A stretch of 64,000 bases of DNA from the NCBI GenBank assembly GCA_019671005.1, contig CM033714.1, positions 83,567,909-83,631,908 on the forward strand. The letters are read 5' to 3'. This stretch comes from Hibiscus mutabilis (lineage: Eukaryota; Streptophyta; Magnoliopsida; Malvales; Malvaceae). A program made the position numbers and the translations under genes. This document shows positions 47,030-58,923 of the stretch, one piece after another. How positions within the stretch are numbered: the first letter of the stretch is position 1; each line of letters opens with the position of its first letter. The notes beneath the pieces are model-generated. The model worked only from the letters and a program-made list of their open reading frames with translations. It had not been told where the DNA came from and made no database searches.

Positions 47030-48330
47030 GAGAATTGATTTTTTTGTTAAAAAGAATAAAATGCTAATAAACTTCGGATATTATAAAATGGTAATTAAAT
47101 TTTATAATATAATAGTAATTTGACTGTTAACGTAACTGTTATAAAATTTTATATAATAGTACATTTAATCTTTTATATTTATGCATTCAATCAATTCAGT
47201 TATACTTTAAAAATATTTAATAAATTTAGCCTTTATTATTTACAATTTTTTTCAATTTGGTCCTAGTTAAAAGAAATTGAGCCAAACCAATTACTTTCTC
47301 CATTAACAAACAAAACAAGTAGCTTAAAAGGGTATAATGCAACTGCTATTGTTGCTTAATGTAACAAAAGGATGCCCAAAATATTGAACCTTATTCGGAG
47401 GAATGCGCAGCAAAGTACCCAACTCATCAAAACTATGACAAAGACCGCTGTTTTAGTTTGGTTTAACAATTTTGGTCCATTTTTCCAGAATTTGTGTACA
47501 AAATATTACCTATCTGAAAGTAGAGGATTCTCACAAAGAGAAAGAGAATTCATCGGATCTTTAATCCGACAATGCGACGCATTATCCATGTGAGGCTGTT
47601 GGAATTCTTTAAGATGAGAAATTTGAATTGGTGAAGGCATTGAAGAAAGGAATCCTCCATTGATAGATGAATCTGGACCATGGATATTCCCTGGCTCCCC
47701 AACTAGATCAACTACATGTTCCCTGCAAAACTATGTATTCGTCTCTAAGAAATAATGCAGCAAAACAGAACTAGAAAATTTGAAGATCAAATAATTACTA
47801 ATTTTCTCAATGCAAGTATTTTTCCTGTTCATTTTATTAACTTCAAACATTTTAATTGCAAATATGTGAACTAAAAGTTGCGGAACTTACCTTGGTGATT
47901 GCTCTGAATAAGGTTGGGTACTTTGCTGGGTATTCCTCCGAATAAGGTTCAATTTTTTAGGCATCTTTTTGTTACAATTAAGCAACAATAGCAGCTGCAT
48001 TATACCATTTTAAGCTACTTGTTTTGCTTGTTAATGGGGAAAGTAATTGGTTTGGCTTAATTTCTTTTAACTAGGACCAAATTGGAAAAATATATAAATA
48101 ATGAGGGTTAAATTTATTGATTTTTTTGAAGTATGACTAAATTGATTGAATGTGTAAATATGAAGGACTAAATGTATTATTATACAAAATTTTATAGCAG
48201 TCATATTAAGTATTTAACGGCCGAGTTGTTATTTTGTTATAAAACATAAAATTTAATTGTCATTTTATAACATTTGAAAGTTTGATTATCATTTTATATT
48301 TTTAACAAAGTTCAGTGACCGTTTGTGAAA
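47030..48330. mobile_element. Element with ~400-bp terminal inverted repeats, carrying a small spliced gene
   Basis: 47040-47430 is an imperfect inverse of 48320-47905: for example AATTGAGCCAAACCAATTAC, TTGGTCCTAGTTAAAAGAAA and GAACCTTATTCGGAGGAAT occur in both arms. The unique centre (about 47430-47900) holds coding sequence on the minus strand. Long terminal repeats around captured gene sequence fit a Mutator-like (Pack-MULE) or foldback element. I could not identify a clean target duplication or a transposase. Confidence 0.72.
47506..47964 (-). CDS. Small two-exon gene of unknown function inside the long-inverted-repeat element
   Basis: Exon 1 (47891-47964) starts MPKKLNLIRRNTQQSTQPYS and ends at a good donor (AAG|GTAAGTT). 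Exon 2 (47506-47722) begins after TTTTGCAG and continues REHVVDLVGEPGNIHGPDSS to MNSLSLCENPLLSDR and TAA. The phases match (24 codons plus 2, then 1), giving 96 residues with no internal stop. I do not recognise the protein. It is hydrophilic with no signal peptide or membrane segment. Exon 1 lies within the right inverted repeat, and the left arm (47372 onward, plus strand) carries a near copy (MPKILNLIRRNAQQSTQ). It may be a captured gene fragment rather than a working gene. Confidence 0.55.
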
Positions 48331-49520
48331 CATTACCTTCTTTTTAATATTCTTCTTTTGTGTATTGGGCTTCATTTACTTAACCAAATAGGCCAGCAAT
48401 TTGGGGCAATTTGGGTTAGGTTGTTTAGCCTATTAATCTTAAGCCGCTCAACTCATCCCATCTGTGGATGAATATGTTTTTTTATTAAGTAGAGAATAAA
48501 TTATATATTTGAGGTGAATGTTGTGGGGGGGGGGGGGTATAACCTCACAGGAAACGATTATGTTCATTGTAGCAGTTTTATATGATTCTTTGGTAAGAAA
48601 ATCAACAATTATCTAAAAAAATTGGAAACAAACCATGGAAAGGTTAAGCCTGGTGGAGAATCTAGTGATAGACAGTCTCTTAATTTGTTTTTTCAGCATT
48701 TTTATTCAATTATAAAATAATATTTTAGTTTAATTTTAAATTTAAATAAATCACGTACACCTACTTATTACACTATTCGCCCGGATCACTAAGTACGAAC
48801 AACAACCTTTAACACTAAGAGAATCATGTTTTCTAAAGTCTACGTGTCAGAACACAACCAGGTCACCGTCAAGCCCCATCCAACATGTCCAATGCCAAGA
48901 ATCATTCACTACCCATATGTCTAAGAACAATTGGTTAAGACCACATCCGACTTATCCAAAGTGGAAAAATCGCAGATAAAGTGTCACAAACTAGAACCAA
49001 TCTACGTGTCAGAACAATTGATGTTGAAGTTTTAGGTATAATTTTATTTTATCCATTCAGTTTTAAGTTTCTTTTATCACAATATAAATTGAATGTTTAA
49101 TTACATTCGATGATCATATGGATATAATTTCAATGCTATTAATCTTATGGAATTTATATTTGATTTAGCTTGACCAATTTCTTTTTATTTTGGTTATTAA
49201 ATTATTATGGATATATTAAAGTTTCATGTGATCACTATATGAATAATTCATTTATATGATACTGCTTATTTTAGCTTTTAGTTAAAGATTGAATGTTTTA
49301 AATTCGACTTTGATTTTGGTAAATGCATGTTTAAGGTTTAAGACATTTTTTTAAGAAACAATCAAAGATTTAAGTTTTTCAATTTTCAAATAGCCTATTC
49401 AAACAACTTTATTTTGGGTTATTTCGAAAACTTAAGTGTTATCAAAAATTTCAGTTTTGACTGTTACAAAATTTTAAATTTGGATATCAGTATATTTATA
49501 ATATATATTTTGAGATAAAT
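48331..49520. other. AT-rich intergenic DNA
   Basis: No gene is seen. It contains a run of 13 G at 48525-48537, unusual in this AT-rich setting. The region around 48770-49020 is somewhat more GC-rich but has no open frame I can support. Confidence 0.5.
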
Positions 49521-50210
49521 TAATTAAAATATTAAGTCGTCAAAGTGACATCTATTGTGGAAATTATTTTATTTTGAAATATAGAAGGTCTTGCGCACGT
49601 AATTCAGCTTATGTTAGTATTAATCGGCCCAAAGAAAGATTTCTGTTTGACATGTTCTTATCATCAATGTTTGATTGTTGTACCAAGATGTCACTTGCAA
49701 GTTAATATTTTGTCCAAAGATGAAATATTAATAAAGTGTCTGGTATCTTGATTTGAGGTTTACCTTTATTCAAATTTATTATTATTTTGGTTATCTTTTA
49801 ATTTTATTGAAAGATAAAATTAAGGAAAATATTTTAAAATAAATAAATTCATATTTTTGCTTCGGATGTCTAATATTTTAATGGATTAGTTGAAACATAA
49901 TGTCAACAAAGTGACCGCTTTTGTGTAGATTAATTTATTTAAAATATCAAGATAATTATGGGTTTTTGTAATTCATGCGTTTATTAATTGGCCCAAAAGA
50001 AAGTTAATATTTGGCAAAATTACAACGATAACTATGGTGATAAATGTGTGACAATTATAAAGTATTTTATGTGAGCAATACATTAGTCCAAAGATTAATC
50101 TATTGTTTGACATAGTTTATTGTCAATGTTTGATTGCTACAACAAGAGTACCGCTTACAGTTAATATTACTATCCAAAGACTTGATATTAATGTTTTGCT
50201 TGGTATCTTG
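49520..50210. repeat. Diverged tandem duplication
   Basis: 49530-49760 and about 49895-50210 share ordered blocks: GTCAACAAAGTGACC / GTCGTCAAAGTGACA, then ATTAATCGGCCCAAAGAAAG / ATTAATTGGCCCAAAAGAAA, then TCAATGTTTGATTG and GGTATCTTGA. It sits just 5' of the copia D coding relic and may be part of its leader. Confidence 0.6.
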
Positions 50211-50359
50211 AGGAGAACTAGCCATTATTTTGAATTTATTTATTTACTTATGAATATTTATGTGAGCTTATTTTTATTTTATTTATTTATTTTTGTTCTA
50301 TATTTAGGTAATTTATCTTTTTCTTTTACAATATCTGTTAATATACATTCTACACTCAT

Positions 50360-53300
50360 GTTTAGTGAAATTAATTTTAAAGAATAAAAAAAGACACTTA
50401 TATATTGTATTTGATGGTTGTATGAACATAGACTTTGCACTAAGGAAAGAACAACTTACACTTCTTACTTATTATAAGGGTTTCCTTGACAAAATTAAGA
50501 AATATTTTACCCAAAACATTAAGATTGAGATGACATTACTTATATTTTCTTTGATGTCGATGAAGTATAAGGGTCAAGGAAATGTAAGCAGACACACTAT
50601 GAAAATGTTTAATATTGCTTCAAAATTTAAAGCACATAAGATCGAACTTTCTAACAATTGTTTGTTCTTATGCTTTACAGTTTAGCCAATTCAAAAAAAA
50701 TAGTTACAACTGTCAAAAAGAGAAGTAGGCTCTAACTGAGCTCATTTCTCATTGTGTTAAAGAGGAAAAAAAGTTGAAGCATTATAAATGTAAAAGTACT
50801 CATCTGGTTAGTGCTCATTTAATTAGTGTCTCTAAGAATAAGGGCAATAAAAGAAAATATTAGAACAAAGTTGCTAAGGGTCCAACTCAAAAGAAACAAC
50901 AATAAGTTACAAATAGTTGATTTTTTTTGTGTAACAAGTTAGGACACATGTGAAGCAATTGAACTTTAAAAGTGAGCAACTACTTTGGTTATTTTAAGTG
51001 ATTCATGGACTATAAGTTTTAAGATCCCACAATTAAGATTATTTTAAGGAGAGATTTATAACTTTTTTAGGATGTTGAATTTGAAGGGAGAAATAAGGTT
51101 AGATACATTGCTATTGAGGAGGAATTGAATTATAATTTAATTCCTACTATCATTTTTGACAATGTTTAGGTTTTCACATCTATCATTAATCAAGAAGTGA
51201 ATCAAGTACTTCAGCAAAACAATGTTGAACAACTCCCATTTAAGATAAGGTAATTGTTCTAGAAGAACAAACTCAACAACCTTAAAAACAGGTGTCATTA
51301 AAGAGGTCCACGAAAGGAAGGACAAATATTATTCGAGATTATTATATTGTATTTCTTCAAGAATTTAAGGATAACAATGGAATGGTAGAAAATGACACAA
51401 TTATTTTTTTATCAGACCACAAAAGTTATAACTCTCAAAGTGGATTGATGTCATATAAGAATAGTACAATTTTTATGCAAGACAATAAAGTTTAAGAACT
51501 TATCTCATTACTTGAAGGTGCAAACCAATTGGTTGTAAATGGACATTTAAAACCAAGAGCAATGCAAATGATAATGTTGGTAAGTATAAGGCATGTCTTG
51601 TATTTAAAGGATACACTCTAAAAGAAGACATTAATTTTGTAGAGACTTTCTCTTCAGTTTTACTAAAAGTCTCTTTCAGGATAATCATGATGCTCGTTGC
51701 TTATTTTAATCTTGAGGTACATAAGATGGATGTTAAGCTTGTGTTTATCAATGGCGACATTGAAGAAACGAATTATATGGTACAATTATAGATTTGTGTC
51801 TAATGATATGTAAATTGAAGAAATCCATCGATGAAGCTTAAAATAGTACTCTCATAATGATATTACAAATTTCACTGTAGTTATCTCATTCGGTTTTGAG
51901 ATGAATTTGGTTGATGTTTGTATATACTACACGCTCAGTGGGAGCGAACTATGTGATATTCATATTGCTAAAGAAAAAAAAGTTAGTCTTACTCAATGCC
52001 ATAAATGTAACCTTGAAATTTAGAAAATTCAAAAGATTCTCTATGCATAAGCGATTAAGAATCTAATTTATGCTTAAGTATGTATATGTTCGGATATTGT
52101 GTACATTGTTGGAATATTAGACATGTATTTAAAGAATCATATTATGGACCATTGGATAGCAGCCAATGGGGTTATGATGTATCTTTAGAGAACAAAAAAT
52201 TACATGCTCACATATCAGAGTTCAGGTAAGTTATAGATCATTAGTTTTGTAGACTTCGATTCTATTAGAATATTAATGTAAAAGATTTTGTCACATGAGC
52301 TGCTAATTATAGATTGAATTGAAAGACCACTTCAGTTATTTTGTGACAATAAATATGCATTCACTTATTCTATAAATAATAGGAACACTTCAAAATTGAA
52401 GCACACAAACATTTAGTTCCTAGTTGTTAAAGAAAATTCAGAGTGGTTGTGTGTCTATAGAGCATGTTGGTACAAACTCTATAATTGCGTGCTTATTAAG
52501 AAACAATCACCCTAGGTCTTTTATGAGCACACTGCTCATGTGGGTGTAATGTTATTGAAAGTTATTCAGTTTTAGTGGAGTTTATAATTTTAAAAAAATG
52601 TTCATTCATTTTAGACACAATTTCAACTACTTCAGTTTAAAGTTATTTTAAGATTATTTTCTGCAGAAATAAAGTTCTTTTAGTTTATGCACACTATGAA
52701 TTCAGTAAAGTTTGATCTCACTAAGGTTTAGGAGGACCAGTTGGAAATAAACATGTTCGGTTCACATTTCATGTAATTTTTCATGCTACACATCCATGAT
52801 TGATCTATGTCATTTGACTATATTTGTATATGTGACCATTGATTGGTCTAGTCATGATAAATATGGAAAAGACTGTTTTGATCCTATATTGATATAGCTG
52901 ATAGACGAGATTTTTATAGAATATCTATTATATAATAACAAAATTTTGAGCTCATAAAGTTGTATATTTATCAGGAAACATATGTTGCCCAAGTGAGAGA
53001 TTGTTGGATTAAAATCCACAATTGTGGGCACATATGTAAAATATATGATGCTATTATAAAGTATGACATACATTAAGTGACCAATTATGTTAGTCGTGTC
53101 ATGAGTATTAAAGCGTCATAAAAATAAAAGTGTAGATACCATAAGATATATTTATAGTTCAATGAGAGGCAGAGTTATAAATATTTAATAGTTGATTTAA
53201 CAATCAACTATATAAAGAGGTAGTGGTCCCCAAGAAATAGGTTAACTTATATTACTCTTGTCTCCGTCAGAGAGTTTTTACGGCAAGGGCTAACCTATCT

Positions 53301-53488
53301 TCTTGGAAGATCACAACCACCTTCTAAGGGATCTTCATCAAAAGATTCGAGGTATTTAGTTTATAGATATATTCAGCTACGCTTACGCATTCAATTTATT
53401 CAGTTTATTATTCTTGATGGTTTGATATGATAGATCCTGAGTTTAGTTTTCATATATGTTATGTTTTGGGTATACTTTGATTCTAACA
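50360..53488 (+). mobile_element. Ty1-copia retrotransposon relic D, strongly decayed
   Basis: Plus-strand copia traces occur in order: gag fragments (50365-50685), a decayed CCHC knuckle near 50925-50970 (CNKLGH after a frame correction), RT traces at 51500-51790 (YKACLVFKGYT and HKMDVKLVFINGDIEE in shifting frames), and a 3' LTR at 53002-53488. No 5' LTR is recognised. Its 3' LTR directly abuts the truncated PsbQ gene. Confidence 0.72.
53002..53488 (+). repeat. 3' LTR of copia element D
   Basis: Starts TGTTGGATTAAAATCC after an AAGTGAGAGAT purine tract and ends TTCTAACA, about 487 bp. No partner is present, so the borders rest on the end motifs and on where PsbQ sequence starts. Confidence 0.68.
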
Positions 53489-53950
53489 GGGGGAGGTCCG
53501 CCAACCTTGGTGCTTCTTCTTCCGACCACTCAGTCCAGCTCATGCAGCACAGAGAGCAAAGGAATCAGCCAAGGACAATGTGGGTGTAAAGAGCTTGATT
53601 GACAAAAAAAGCATGGCCTTAGTCATGAATGATCTTCGTCTCAAGGCCGAGTATCTCTGCTATGACCTTAACACTGTCATTGATTCCAAGCCCAAAGATG
53701 AGAAGAAAACACTCAAGGACCTTACAATGAAGTTATTTGATACAAACAACAATGTAAGTTTCTAAGTTTTTCTTTGGTTTTGCGCATAAAATCATGTGTC
53801 CGTCCTTGATTATCGTGTATTTCTGATGTGGAATCTTCTTTTTACTTACAGCTTGACCATGCAGCCAAGACCAAGAGCACCCCTGAAGCAGAGAAGTATT
53901 ATGCTCAGACTGTATCTAGTTTGAACGATGTTTTCTCTAAGTTTGGCTAA
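53489..53950 (+). pseudogene. PsbQ (oxygen-evolving enhancer 3), 5'-truncated copy
   Basis: PsbQ is a lumenal extrinsic subunit of photosystem II. Two exons remain: about 53515-53756 (PLSPAHAAQRAKESAKDNVG, NDLRLKAEYLCYDLNTVIDS, KDLTMKLFDTNNN), then GTAAGT...ACAG, then 53852-53950 (LDHAAKTKSTPEAEKYYAQT, ending NDVFSKFG and TAA). The frame is open through the helical domain. The transit peptide, lumen-targeting peptide and start of the mature protein are missing because a copia LTR ends at 53488. A functional copy would be expected elsewhere. Confidence 0.85.
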
Positions 53951-54770
53951 GAGAATTGGTTAATTGTATTATGATGTGAAACCTTGTTCATCGTTAGTAG
54001 AGACACTTTCATTTCTATGTCATCTAAAGGGAATGCTTTGTCTATTAACAGAATTGAAACTTGATGCACGTTCAGGTCACTGTCAGCTCAATAAAATGAT
54101 CTTTGTTTCAGGTAAAAAGATCAAAAAAGTTAATGAGGGTATGATCCAAACAAGCCATCATTCTTCAACTCATATTGAAAGGGTTAATGTTGTTTTCCGG
54201 TTTCTCCGTAATAATGTCAATTGTCAACATAGTGTCGTGTTCTATTATTATGTGAGTATTGATGTTGTTTATTCTTCAGCGCTGTCAGTGGTGTTTGTTT
54301 ATATATTTTATTTGTTCGAGTTGTTTAGTTGAATTTTTTAACGCTTTCCTTGTAGGGTCCTGTTTTCACTATTCATACGTTAGTTTTTATTCTTTGACAA
54401 TTTTCGAGTAAAATGACCGGTTAATTTGCTTAGTCTACTTTGGACTTTGTAAACTCTTATTTCTCGGTATTATGAACTTTTGTAGTATTTATTCTGTTTA
54501 TTCAATAAAATTATTTTTATTCATTATGAATGATGGACGATCCTCTTTAGAATGGCATGAGAAATTCTAAACTTCAGCTTGAACAACTGAGAAACTTCAT
54601 TAACAGGTTTATAATTTATAGACCCCAAAATTTCATCACTTGATCGTGAAAATCTCATCTTCAATTTTCCATCTTTACACACATCTCTACAAATACCATG
54701 AAACAAAAAGGCAAACAAAAGGGAAACAAAATCTCTCTTGAATATTGAAGCAGTGGAATGAATCAAGCAA
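53951..54770. other. 3' flank of PsbQ and downstream of DUF538
   Basis: Convergent 3' regions of PsbQ (plus) and the DUF538 gene (minus). An AATAAA is present at 54505-54510 on the plus strand. Short open frames here have no family likeness. Confidence 0.4.
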
Positions 54771-55369
54771 TCATTTCTGGACTTGAAACCCCATCTCCTT
54801 CCTCCCAAGATTTCCTGCCACAACTTCTGCATTTAGCAAACATAGTCAGAACACAATCCTGAGAAAAAATTGAAAAACATACTAAATCTTCAAAGATCTA
54901 AGCCTATTTTCAGACAAATCAGAGAAGAAAGATTACTTTGATGCTTGCAGACAGGAGGATCTTCAAAGAGAGAAAGGGACAGTTGTTTATGAGCAACGCC
55001 GATATCGAACAAAATAAGCCCAGAAGAAGGATCATTAACACTTATGCCTCTAACATTAAACCACACAAACAGCTCTTCCTGAGACAGCCCTTCCACTCCG
55101 ACAAGTCCACCGTAGCTAAGGTTAGCCGTCACCACACGATCAAAGTGCACCCTCCCATCGTACTTAGCCATGCACGGACTTTCCAGGTGAACTTCGAGGC
55201 GACCATCGGAGGCGTCGAATTTATAGGATTTAACATTGTCCGGGAAAAGACCAACAGGCAAGCCTTGTCTCTGGAGGAGGTCGTGTATGGAAGAGGTGGC
55301 TAAGAGAGGGAGAAGCAGAAACAGCAGGGTCAAAGATATGGGTGTCAGAGTTTTCACACAGAGAGACAT
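54771..55369 (-). CDS. DUF538 family protein (secreted, unknown function)
   Basis: Two exons encode 162 residues: 54937-55369 and 54771-54826, joined GTAATC...TGCAG in phase 1. The start at 55367-55369 gives a signal peptide (SLTLLFLLLPLLATSS). The DUF538 body follows: HDLLQRQGLPVGLFPDNVKS, the LEVHLESPCMAKYDGRVHFD stretch with the family Cys, then VWFNVRGISV and LILFDIGVAHKQLSLSLFED. The second exon gives VVAGNLGRKEMGFQVQK and stop. Upstream in-frame codons exist but have no ATG and would precede the signal peptide. DUF538 proteins are common in plants and stress-responsive. A biochemical role is not established to my knowledge. Confidence 0.9.
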
Positions 55370-56177
55370 TGCAGGGAGGATTTTTCTGTAAAGACAGACA
55401 AGAACTTGGTTGAGATCTGAGGGTTTTTGTTTCTTACAGGGGATTAAAGCTTTTAGTTTAAGGTTGTTTTTCAAGGGCTAAACCTAGTAAGAATATTGTG
55501 TTCAAATTCTATGAAATGGGGGCCAGGGCAGGAAGCAATGTCCCACTTCTAGCCTGGCAATTTTTTAATTCATATTGACATAATAACCCCCTAACATTTT
55601 TTTACTTTGATTTTTTAGGCCCGGCGTGAAAATCACGAGGTTTTGAGATTGACAAGTTCCCTGGGCGGTTTGATTGGCTGTGTCCTGGTCTTAATTTTTT
55701 AAAATTTGTTAATAACGTTATCTTAATTGCATGTCCTAGTTTTGATTAAATCTGAAAACATTATTAAAAACTGGTTTACAACAATTAACATGAGCGAGAG
55801 TGTTGTCATACCTAACAGGAGATAATGTTTTGAATTAAGGCACGTAATTAATGGGGTTGCCACATTTTAAATAAACAAAATCATATGGCAATGCGTAAGC
55901 AAGAACCGCTTTCCCTTGACTTTACGACTTTTGACTGCCTCTTTAATTATGTATGATTTGCCATTGGACTGTCTGGTGCTTTCTTTATTTGACCGACCCC
56001 ATCTTGCTTTTGTTTGTTCCCGGCGTTGTTTTAAATTCAAGCTGTTCAAATTTATGTTCTGTTTTTCCCTTTTGTGTATGGATTTCAGTTCCAAAAATAA
56101 ATAAAGGCCCAAAAGGCCATATATTTGGTAGATCCAAGTTATCTTATAAAACCGGTAGAGTCTGATGTTGGTAATTT
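55370..56177. other. Intergenic, upstream of the DUF538 gene
   Basis: Contains the leader and promoter of the minus-strand DUF538 gene. Beyond about 55600 I see no feature that I can support. Confidence 0.4.
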
Positions 56178-56769
56178 TAGGGTGATAATGAGCTTGACCG
56201 GCTCATAAGATATTTGAGTTCGGTTCGAGTGAGCTCGATTCGGATTTGAGTTCGACTCGAAACTTTAACAAGTCGAACGTAGTTAATTTAAATTCGGTTC
56301 GAAAAGCTCGCGAACAATTTTAGAATATATATGCACTAAAAGTAACATGTTTAGCAATATAAAAGCAATAAAATAAATTAGGAGAAGATCCACTAATACA
56401 TGTTTGTGGTTTTATTTTTCTTGGTTATTGTTTGATTTTGTATTTTCTTTGATTATGTATTTGTATTGTAAAAATATTTCTTGGTTATTTGGATTAATCT
56501 AATTTTTGGGTACTAAGTTTTTTTCTCTTTTCCAACATTGAATTTCATTTTAGTGTTATGAAAGGGGTTTTTAACGAGACTCTATCTAAAATTATAACAA
56601 AGTTATTCATTTCAAAGCGCGTCAACCTAAGCCCGCGCGAGCTTCGAGCCCTAATCGAGCTTAACAATATTATTTCCAAGTTGAACTCGAACCTAAAATT
56701 TTGAACGCACCGAGCCTCGAGCTCGAGCCGGATCAGACTCAGACTCAGCCCAGTCTGTTATCACCCCTA
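56178..56769. mobile_element. Inverted-repeat MITE rich in TCGAGCTCGA words
   Basis: The left end TAGGGTGATAATGAGC and the right end (inverse of TAGGGGTGATAACAGA) are near-perfect short terminal repeats. Both flanks are full of GAGCTCGATTCGG / CTCGAGCTCGAG words and the centre is AT-rich. No clear target duplication. The TAGGGGTG tips suggest a hAT-like non-autonomous element. Confidence 0.6.
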
Positions 56770-57987
56770 GCTAACCCCATAAGCTCTCTCAAGTTATAGT
56801 CATCAAACTTTGAGTTGTTTTCTTTTTGAACAAAAAACTTTGAGTTGTTTGAACCATTATTTCTCCTATAATTTAATTTTGGCGTTCATAAATTATTTTT
56901 TAGCTTCACCTGGCCAGTGGCGGATTGGGACGACAATAAGACGGCACGCGTCATATCTTTGACCCCAATATCAGTTTAAGGATCAAGAATCAAGACCCGA
57001 ACCCGACACACCTTGTATATATTTTATGTCCTATCAATTTCAATCTCGGTCTGAAAATGTAGGAGAAAAAAGAAGGAATAACAGAAGTAACAACTAGAGA
57101 AACCCTGATAATATATTATTAGAGTGGCACTTCTGTAAATACACTAGATAATATATAATGATGTAATAATATTTGATTATTTTTTACACTTAATTTGAAC
57201 TCGTTTTGATCCCAACTTTTTTCGTCCAAAACAAGTCTCGTCCTGCTCTCGAAGTTTGATTTAAAAAAAATACCTTGATCAGGCCGAGCCCCGTCTCATC
57301 CCTAGTAGAAGAACTTAACATCATTTATCGAGAGAATCAATTAAAACTTTTAAATTTAAAAAATAAATAATAAGTTATATATATTTAAAGAAAAGTTTAA
57401 ATACAGTTTATCATTATCTCAATTTAAATTTTTTAAACTTTTATGAGACCATGACCTCACTAATCCTAAAAGGTTATGGCTCTTGCTTCACCCTTAGGCA
57501 CTAACAAACCCTCATATCTAAAGGAAACAAACTGACTTGTGCACACGATGCCAAGGTGATGCAACCCAATACTTGCTGATCAACAGGTGGAAACAGATAG
57601 GAGATTCGACATTGAGGCAAGACCAGAACATAATGAAAGCAATTTGCTCGAGTAGCCCCAGCAGCTTTACAGATTTTACATCAACTAAATTGCATAAAAA
57701 ACATTTGCACAAGTTCTAATTAGAATTATTCAACAGCAATTTCAAACAACTAAATTTAAAATCCATTGAAGATTATGGATTTAAGGCAAAAGCTTATTTG
57801 CAGATTAAATTGTTCATACCGCTATAAGTTCCCTTACAGCTTTATTTACCTGTACCATTTTTGGCCAAAAGAAAGAACTAATTCAACCATGAATGCTCCT
57901 CTTGATACTCCACCTGCCTTGACACAAGTTGTCCCTGATGATGCCTTTTGTAATTGAAGATCGGATTCTCATAAATACTTCCGTTGT
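56770..57987. other. Intergenic, 3' flank of the PLDRP1-like gene
   Basis: AT-rich with no coding potential that I can support. The last part (about 57770-57987) may be the 3' UTR of the minus-strand gene. Confidence 0.4.
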
Positions 57988-58923
57988 TCATCTTTCCCCG
58001 TAAGGATATGAATTACCGAAAAGATAATCTGCCGTCGTCTCCCATAGACGATTTTCGTCGCTCCAAGTACTGCTAGCCCCATGAGAATGATAACAATTTT
58101 GATGATACTCATTCTCCCTTTTTGCACGAGCCAAGCAGGGCCAGTAACCGAACAAGCTTTCACAAAGGTCCATTGCTTCTAAGCCATACCCGGGTGGAAT
58201 TTGAGACACCCTCTTTGCATATTCACTACCATTAGTATCATGATCAGGATGATCATCCTTATTTTCCTTATCACTGTTCGTCTCGATTCTCTCGATAGGC
58301 TTACCATTAGATCCCACAGCAACATCTTCAGTACGGCCTTTTGTTGGCTGCTCTAGATCTTCGACCGCAGCTGCTTTGCTACCGTTGCTAGGCTTTTCTA
58401 CAGGTTTATCGACTTGTTTCCCATACGGCGACTCGATGGACCCGTAGGAAAAAATTTTCAAGGACTGATCGTTCGGACCCTCCCATGAACGTGGATAACA
58501 TATTCCCTCGGAAGGGGGCAGAGGTTTGCCATAAGTTGCAACAGGATCATATCCACCACCGTAAGGCGTTGGATCGTACTCTTCGAATCCAGCATCATTG
58601 AACTCCGAGACGGAGTACGAGACGATAAACCGAGTCTTTACGGTACCGTAATCGTCACCATAAGGGTTTAGGGCATACTCAACATAGTTAGGCTCACGGA
58701 AAGTGTACGAAGAGTATGAAGCATTCGGGTGACCTAATTCGGGTTCATAAGCACCATACCATGGGGCTGAATCATAATGGAAAGAATTGTACTCGTTGTA
58801 TACACAGCTAGAATGAGTTTCTAGCGATTGTGATGAAACATAATCATGGCTACTGTCATAATAAGGAGTTTGGTAATACTCACCGGAATTAGCTTCATAG
58901 TTGCCGCAGCTGTAGTAGGCCAT
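57988..58923 (-). CDS. PLDRP1-like (At5g39570-like) protein
   Basis: A 311-residue open frame from ATG 58921-58923 (MAYYSCGNYEANSGEYYQTP) to the stop at 57988. The N-terminal third is rich in Tyr, Ser and Asn with low-complexity character. The middle has EEYDPTPYGGGYDPVATYGK followed by PLPPSEGICYP, which matches the signature of Arabidopsis At5g39570/PLDRP1, a protein reported as regulated through phospholipase D alpha. A charged segment follows. The C-terminus has AMDLCESLFGYWPCLARAKR, shared with related uncharacterised plant proteins, and ends WETTADYLFGNSYPYGER. The upstream in-frame extension to 59061 ends in a likely leader-intron acceptor (CACAG near 58945), so the inner ATG is preferred. 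It is probably intrinsically disordered. Confidence 0.82.
   Translation of the reverse strand: MAYYSCGNYEANSGEYYQTPYYDSSHDYVSSQSLETHSSCVYNEYNSFHYDSAPWYGAYEPELGHPNASYSSYTFREPNYVEYALNPYGDDYGTVKTRFIVSYSVSEFNDAGFEEYDPTPYGGGYDPVATYGKPLPPSEGICYPRSWEGPNDQSLKIFSYGSIESPYGKQVDKPVEKPSNGSKAAAVEDLEQPTKGRTEDVAVGSNGKPIERIETNSDKENKDDHPDHDTNGSEYAKRVSQIPPGYGLEAMDLCESLFGYWPCLARAKRENEYHQNCYHSHGASSTWSDENRLWETTADYLFGNSYPYGER

Noticed and set aside
54524..54832. 102-residue minus-strand open frame downstream of DUF538 exon 1
   Set aside because: The spliced second exon of DUF538 uses a different frame of the same bases (VVAGNLGRKEMGFQVQK), which matches the family better.
54938..55303. 121-residue plus-strand open frame
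   Set aside because: Antisense shadow of DUF538 exon 1.
55867..56165. Short open frames on both strands near 56 kb
   Set aside because: No recognisable domain, overlapping on both strands, beside a MITE.
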